From IMG/VR virus record IMGVR_UViG_3300042934_001319, positions 1-24,480 of that record: DNA of 24,480 bases. One strand, given 5' to 3'. Each line of letters opens with the position of its first letter. The first letter of the stretch is position 1. The position numbers and the translations under genes are program-made. Source of the stretch: a virus. The notes under the pieces are model-generated. The model searched no databases. It saw only the letters and a program-made list of their open reading frames with translations, and was not told the origin of the DNA. This document shows positions 22,509 through 24,480 of the stretch, piece after piece.

Positions 22509-22531
22509 TTCGAATCTCTCCTTCACCGCCA
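22509..22531 (+). other. attR core: 3' end of a tRNA-Ser gene
   Basis: These 23 bases read as the tRNA 3' end: T loop TTCGAAT (22509-22515), T-stem strand CTCTC, acceptor strand CTTCACC, discriminator G and CCA (22529-22531). G as discriminator and CTTCACC (partner GGTGAAG) fit tRNA-Ser. The bases before (GGGTAGT) cannot pair as the 5' T-stem strand GAGAG, and no anticodon or D arm is found upstream, so the gene is not complete here. Prophages that insert in tRNA genes leave such a 3' copy at one end. The intact tRNA is predicted at the other prophage end. Confidence 0.8.
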
Positions 22532-22545
22532 CATTTTGAAAACGC

Positions 22546-22589
22546 AAACCCCTGATTTTCCTAGAGAAAGTCGGGGGTTTGTGGTTTTT
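22546..22589 (+). terminator. Strong intrinsic terminator, originally of the tRNA-Ser gene
   Basis: AAACCCCTGATTTTC (22546-22560) pairs with GAAAGTCGGGGGTTT (22566-22580) over 15 bp with two G-T pairs and a 5-base loop. A T-rich tail follows (to 22589). It stands 15 bp after the CCA, the normal place for a tRNA terminator. In the lysogen it shields the host umuDC genes from phage transcription. Confidence 0.88.
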
Positions 22590-22714
22590 GGCGTCTGGAA
22601 AAGGGTGATGTGGGCCCGTTGGTGCTCGGCATCCATGAAGTGTGCTTTGGTGATCATTCTCTCTCCAAAGCTATACAAAACCCTGTCACCCGTCGAAATC
22701 TCCTACACGCCTCA

Positions 22715-22743
22715 TTGACCCTCCGAACCGTCCCGAGTTTACT
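22715..22743 (+). promoter_or_regulatory. Sigma-70 promoter of umuDC
   Basis: TTGACC (22715-22720) and TTTACT (22738-22743) are separated by exactly 17 bp, a good -35/-10 pair. The -10 element overlaps the first bases of the LexA box, so bound LexA would block polymerase. The umuD ATG is about 38 bp downstream. Confidence 0.7.
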
Positions 22744-22759
22744 GTATGTGCATACAGTA
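22740..22759 (+). promoter_or_regulatory. LexA operator (SOS box)
   Basis: TACTGTATGTGCATACAGTA is a near-perfect 20-bp palindrome with CTG-N10-CAG, the gamma-proteobacterial LexA consensus. It lies 22 bp before umuD and covers the -10 region, so the operon should be tightly repressed and induced by DNA damage. Confidence 0.96.
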
Positions 22760-22781
22760 AATTCACTATCAGGTTCGTATC

Positions 22782-23213
22782 ATGAGCGTCACCATCCTCG
22801 GCCCGTTGTCAGGCGCGGGCGAAAAGCTTGCGTTGTATTCGTTTCGGATTCCCGCCGGTTTTCCTTCGCCGGCGGCTGATCACATTGAAAAGCACATTTC
22901 GCTTGATGAGATCTTCGATATTCGTGCGCCGCACGTTTATCTGGCGAAGATCGAAGGCGAAAGCATGCAGGACGCCGGGATATTTTGCGGTGATCTGGTG
23001 ATTGTTGATCGCAGCCTGAATGCCGAGCACGGCGATATCGTCATCGCCGGTCTCAACTCCGAACCCATCTGCAAGCGCCTGCACATGCGCGACAACACCG
23101 TCATCCTTCTTTCGGCCAACAGCAAATACCCGCCTCGCTACGTGATGGAAGGGGATGAGTTGGTGATCTGGGGCGTGGTCACTTACAGCGTGCGCGACCA
23201 TGGCAAATCGTGA
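22782..23213 (+). CDS. umuD: UmuD, self-cleaving subunit/regulator of DNA polymerase V
   Basis: The 143-residue protein is an S24-family autoprotease that, after RecA-stimulated self-cleavage, joins UmuC to form translesion polymerase V. The cleavage site is A25-G26 in IPAGFPSPAAD, aligned with C24-G25 of E. coli UmuD. The catalytic nucleophile S61 lies in IEGESMQDAG and the general base K98 in ICKRLHM; all key residues are intact. The ATG at 22782 is preceded only by a modest AGG. The gene overlaps umuC by 14 bp, giving translational coupling. Regulation by LexA is clear from the box upstream. It is a host gene just outside the prophage. Confidence 0.96.
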   Translation: MSVTILGPLSGAGEKLALYSFRIPAGFPSPAADHIEKHISLDEIFDIRAPHVYLAKIEGESMQDAGIFCGDLVIVDRSLNAEHGDIVIAGLNSEPICKRLHMRDNTVILLSANSKYPPRYVMEGDELVIWGVVTYSVRDHGKS

Positions 23214-24480
23214 GCAGGTTTTCGCGCTGATCGATTGCAACAGCTTCTATGCCAGCTGTGAGCGAGTGTTCCGGCCCGATCTGGCGAAGACGCCGATTGT
23301 CGTGCTGAGCAATAACGATGGCTGCGTGATCGCGCGCAGTTATGACGCCAAGCCCTTTGTGAAAATGGGCGCGCCGTATTTCCAGATTCGCGATGATTTG
23401 CGCCGCCAAGGCATTCAGGTGTTCAGCAGTAATTACGCCTTGTACGGCGACATGAGCGAGCGGGTGATGACGATCATCGAATCCATGGTGCCGGCCGTCG
23501 AGGTGTACAGCATTGATGAGGCGTTCGCCGATCTCAGCGGCATTCCTGGGGACCTGACCGCGTTTGGCCGAACCATCCGCTCCGCCGTTTATAAACGCAC
23601 CGGCATCCCGGTCGGCGTCGGCATCGCCCCCACGAAAACGCTGGCCAAGCTCGCCAACCACACTGCCAAACGCTTGCAAGCGCATACCGGCGGCGTGGTC
23701 GACATCTGCGATCCGTCCAAACGCGATTGGGTGCTGCGCAACACCGATGTCGGTGAAGTGTGGGGCGTCGGGCGGCGGATGAAAGCTCATCTGGAAAGCA
23801 TGCAGATCAGAAGCGCGATGGACCTGGCGAAGGCCGATCCGTGGACGCTGCGGCGCAAGTTCAGCGTGGTGATCGAGAAGACCGCGCGCGAACTGGGTGG
23901 CACATCCTGTCTGGAACTGTCCGAGACGGAACCGCCGAAGCAGGAAGTCTGCAGCAGCCGCATGTTTGGCAACCGTTTGACTACCATCGAACCGATCAAA
24001 GAAGCCGTGGCGACTTATGTGCATCGAGCGGCGGAAAAGCTGCGCGCGCAGAATTCGCTGTGCAAAAAGATCCGCGTGAGTATCCGCACCGGCATGTTTA
24101 ATCCCGAGGAGGCCAAGTACGCCAACGGCGCGCTGATCGAGCTGCCTTATCCGACCAATGATGTGCGATTGCTGAGCAAGGTCGCGAGCGAAGCGATTGA
24201 TCGATTGTTCCGGCCGGGGTTCAAGTACAGCAAGGCTGAGGTGCTGTTGATGGATCTGCGACAGCCCGGAGAATTTACCGAGGACCTGTTTGCACAGTCC
24301 CAACCTCAAGCGGCGGAGAGGGTGATGGGCGTGCTGGACCAGATCAATCAACGCTGGGGGCATGGAACATTGCGAGCGGGGAGCGTGCCGGCGGATCCTG
24401 CCTGGGGCATGCGGCGGGAGATGATGAGTGCGAGTTTTACAACGAAGCTGGATCAATTGTGGGTCGTTAAATCTAATTGA
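23200..24480 (+). CDS. umuC: UmuC, catalytic subunit of error-prone DNA polymerase V
   Basis: The Y-family polymerase copies across damaged bases during the SOS response, with UmuD'2 as partner. The gene is complete: ATG 23200 to TGA 24478-24480, the final base of the window, 426 residues (E. coli UmuC 422). Visible motifs are D12 in LIDCNSFYASCERVF (first metal ligand), the NNDGCVIARSYDAK finger motif, D106-E107 in YSIDEAF (catalytic acids) and GVGIAPTKTLAKLAN. The little-finger and C-terminal regions follow without gaps. A long minus-strand frame over it (23179-24456) is a shadow caused by GC-rich codons. Confidence 0.97.
   Translation: MANREQVFALIDCNSFYASCERVFRPDLAKTPIVVLSNNDGCVIARSYDAKPFVKMGAPYFQIRDDLRRQGIQVFSSNYALYGDMSERVMTIIESMVPAVEVYSIDEAFADLSGIPGDLTAFGRTIRSAVYKRTGIPVGVGIAPTKTLAKLANHTAKRLQAHTGGVVDICDPSKRDWVLRNTDVGEVWGVGRRMKAHLESMQIRSAMDLAKADPWTLRRKFSVVIEKTARELGGTSCLELSETEPPKQEVCSSRMFGNRLTTIEPIKEAVATYVHRAAEKLRAQNSLCKKIRVSIRTGMFNPEEAKYANGALIELPYPTNDVRLLSKVASEAIDRLFRPGFKYSKAEVLLMDLRQPGEFTEDLFAQSQPQAAERVMGVLDQINQRWGHGTLRAGSVPADPAWGMRREMMSASFTTKLDQLWVVKSN

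Larger units (their letters stand above)
1..22531. mobile_element. P2/HP1-like prophage, right-hand part up to attR
   Basis: Head, tail, lysis and baseplate genes follow one another in the order known for P2-related temperate myophages. The head genes are P2-like (P, O, N, M, L, R, S). The sheath, tube, DUF2590 protein and the four genes after the fibre look like the HP1/K139 branch. The right boundary is set at the tRNA-Ser 3' remnant (22509-22531), after which host umuDC follows. The left boundary, portal gene, integrase, repressor and replication genes are outside the window. All structural frames seen are open, so the visible part shows no sign of decay. Whether the prophage is active cannot be judged from this part alone. 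Confidence 0.93.

Noticed and set aside
22480-22531. Complete tRNA-Ser gene
   Set aside because: Only the last 23 bases match; the 5' T-stem strand does not pair and no anticodon arm, D arm or GGTGAAG acceptor strand is found upstream.
22416-22718. Plus-strand open frame of 100 codons across the attachment site
   Set aside because: It runs through the TGGGACAG repeats, the tRNA remnant and the terminator, and has no ribosome site; its translation only reflects these elements.
23179-24456. Minus-strand open frame of 425 codons opposite umuC
   Set aside because: umuC has all polymerase motifs; the opposite frame is His/Arg-rich without any family pattern.

Overview
The window holds the right-hand part of a temperate, contractile-tailed prophage of the P2/HP1 group (Peduoviridae-like), followed by a short stretch of host chromosome. 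The GC-rich coding style, the UmuDC operon with a textbook LexA box, and a tRNA-Ser-type attachment remnant fit a gamma-proteobacterium, most likely Pseudomonas. The genus is an inference from overall character, not from a marker gene.

Layout. 1-1104 (minus): N-terminal 368 codons of the terminase ATPase (P2 gpP type), running off the left edge; the portal gene would lie further left. 1267-5663 (plus): scaffold/protease, major capsid, terminase endonuclease, head completion and two tail-completion genes (P2 O-N-M-L-R-S order without the P2 lysis genes). 5675-7248: sheath and tube of the HP1 type. 7248-8801: a C4 zinc-finger TraR/DksA-like protein and the lysis cassette (holin candidate, SAR-type lysozyme, Rz with embedded Rz1). 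8798-9249: tail assembly chaperone with a -1 frameshift (A AAA AAG). 9255-13247: tape measure, DUF2590-type protein, baseplate J and I. 13257-15640: tail fibre with a seven-fold HxH array, and its assembly protein. 15637-18759: four further tail/baseplate genes ending in a gpV-like spike. Nearly all structural genes overlap by 4 bp (ATGA/GTGA), so this reads as one long, translationally coupled late operon.

18756-21424 (minus): an AT-richer accessory block of three genes opposing the late operon: a P22-type antirepressor, a small membrane-anchored protein of unknown function, and a DUF4238-like protein. This is the best candidate for an undescribed lysogenic-conversion, exclusion or defence module.

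21425-22781 has no recognisable gene. It carries a striking cluster of GGTAAT/ATTACC motifs in helically spaced pairs (22057-22330), four 11-bp-phased TGGGACAG repeats (22405-22446), and at 22509-22531 the 3' end of a tRNA-Ser gene followed by a strong terminator. I read this as the prophage attachment region (attR): Cox/excisionase-like sites, integrase arm-type sites, and the tRNA core. The integrase and the intact tRNA should be at the other prophage end, outside the window.

22582-24480 is host chromosome: an SOS-controlled umuDC operon with the LexA box overlapping the -10 element. UmuD has its cleavage site and Ser/Lys dyad; UmuC is complete and ends at the last base of the window.
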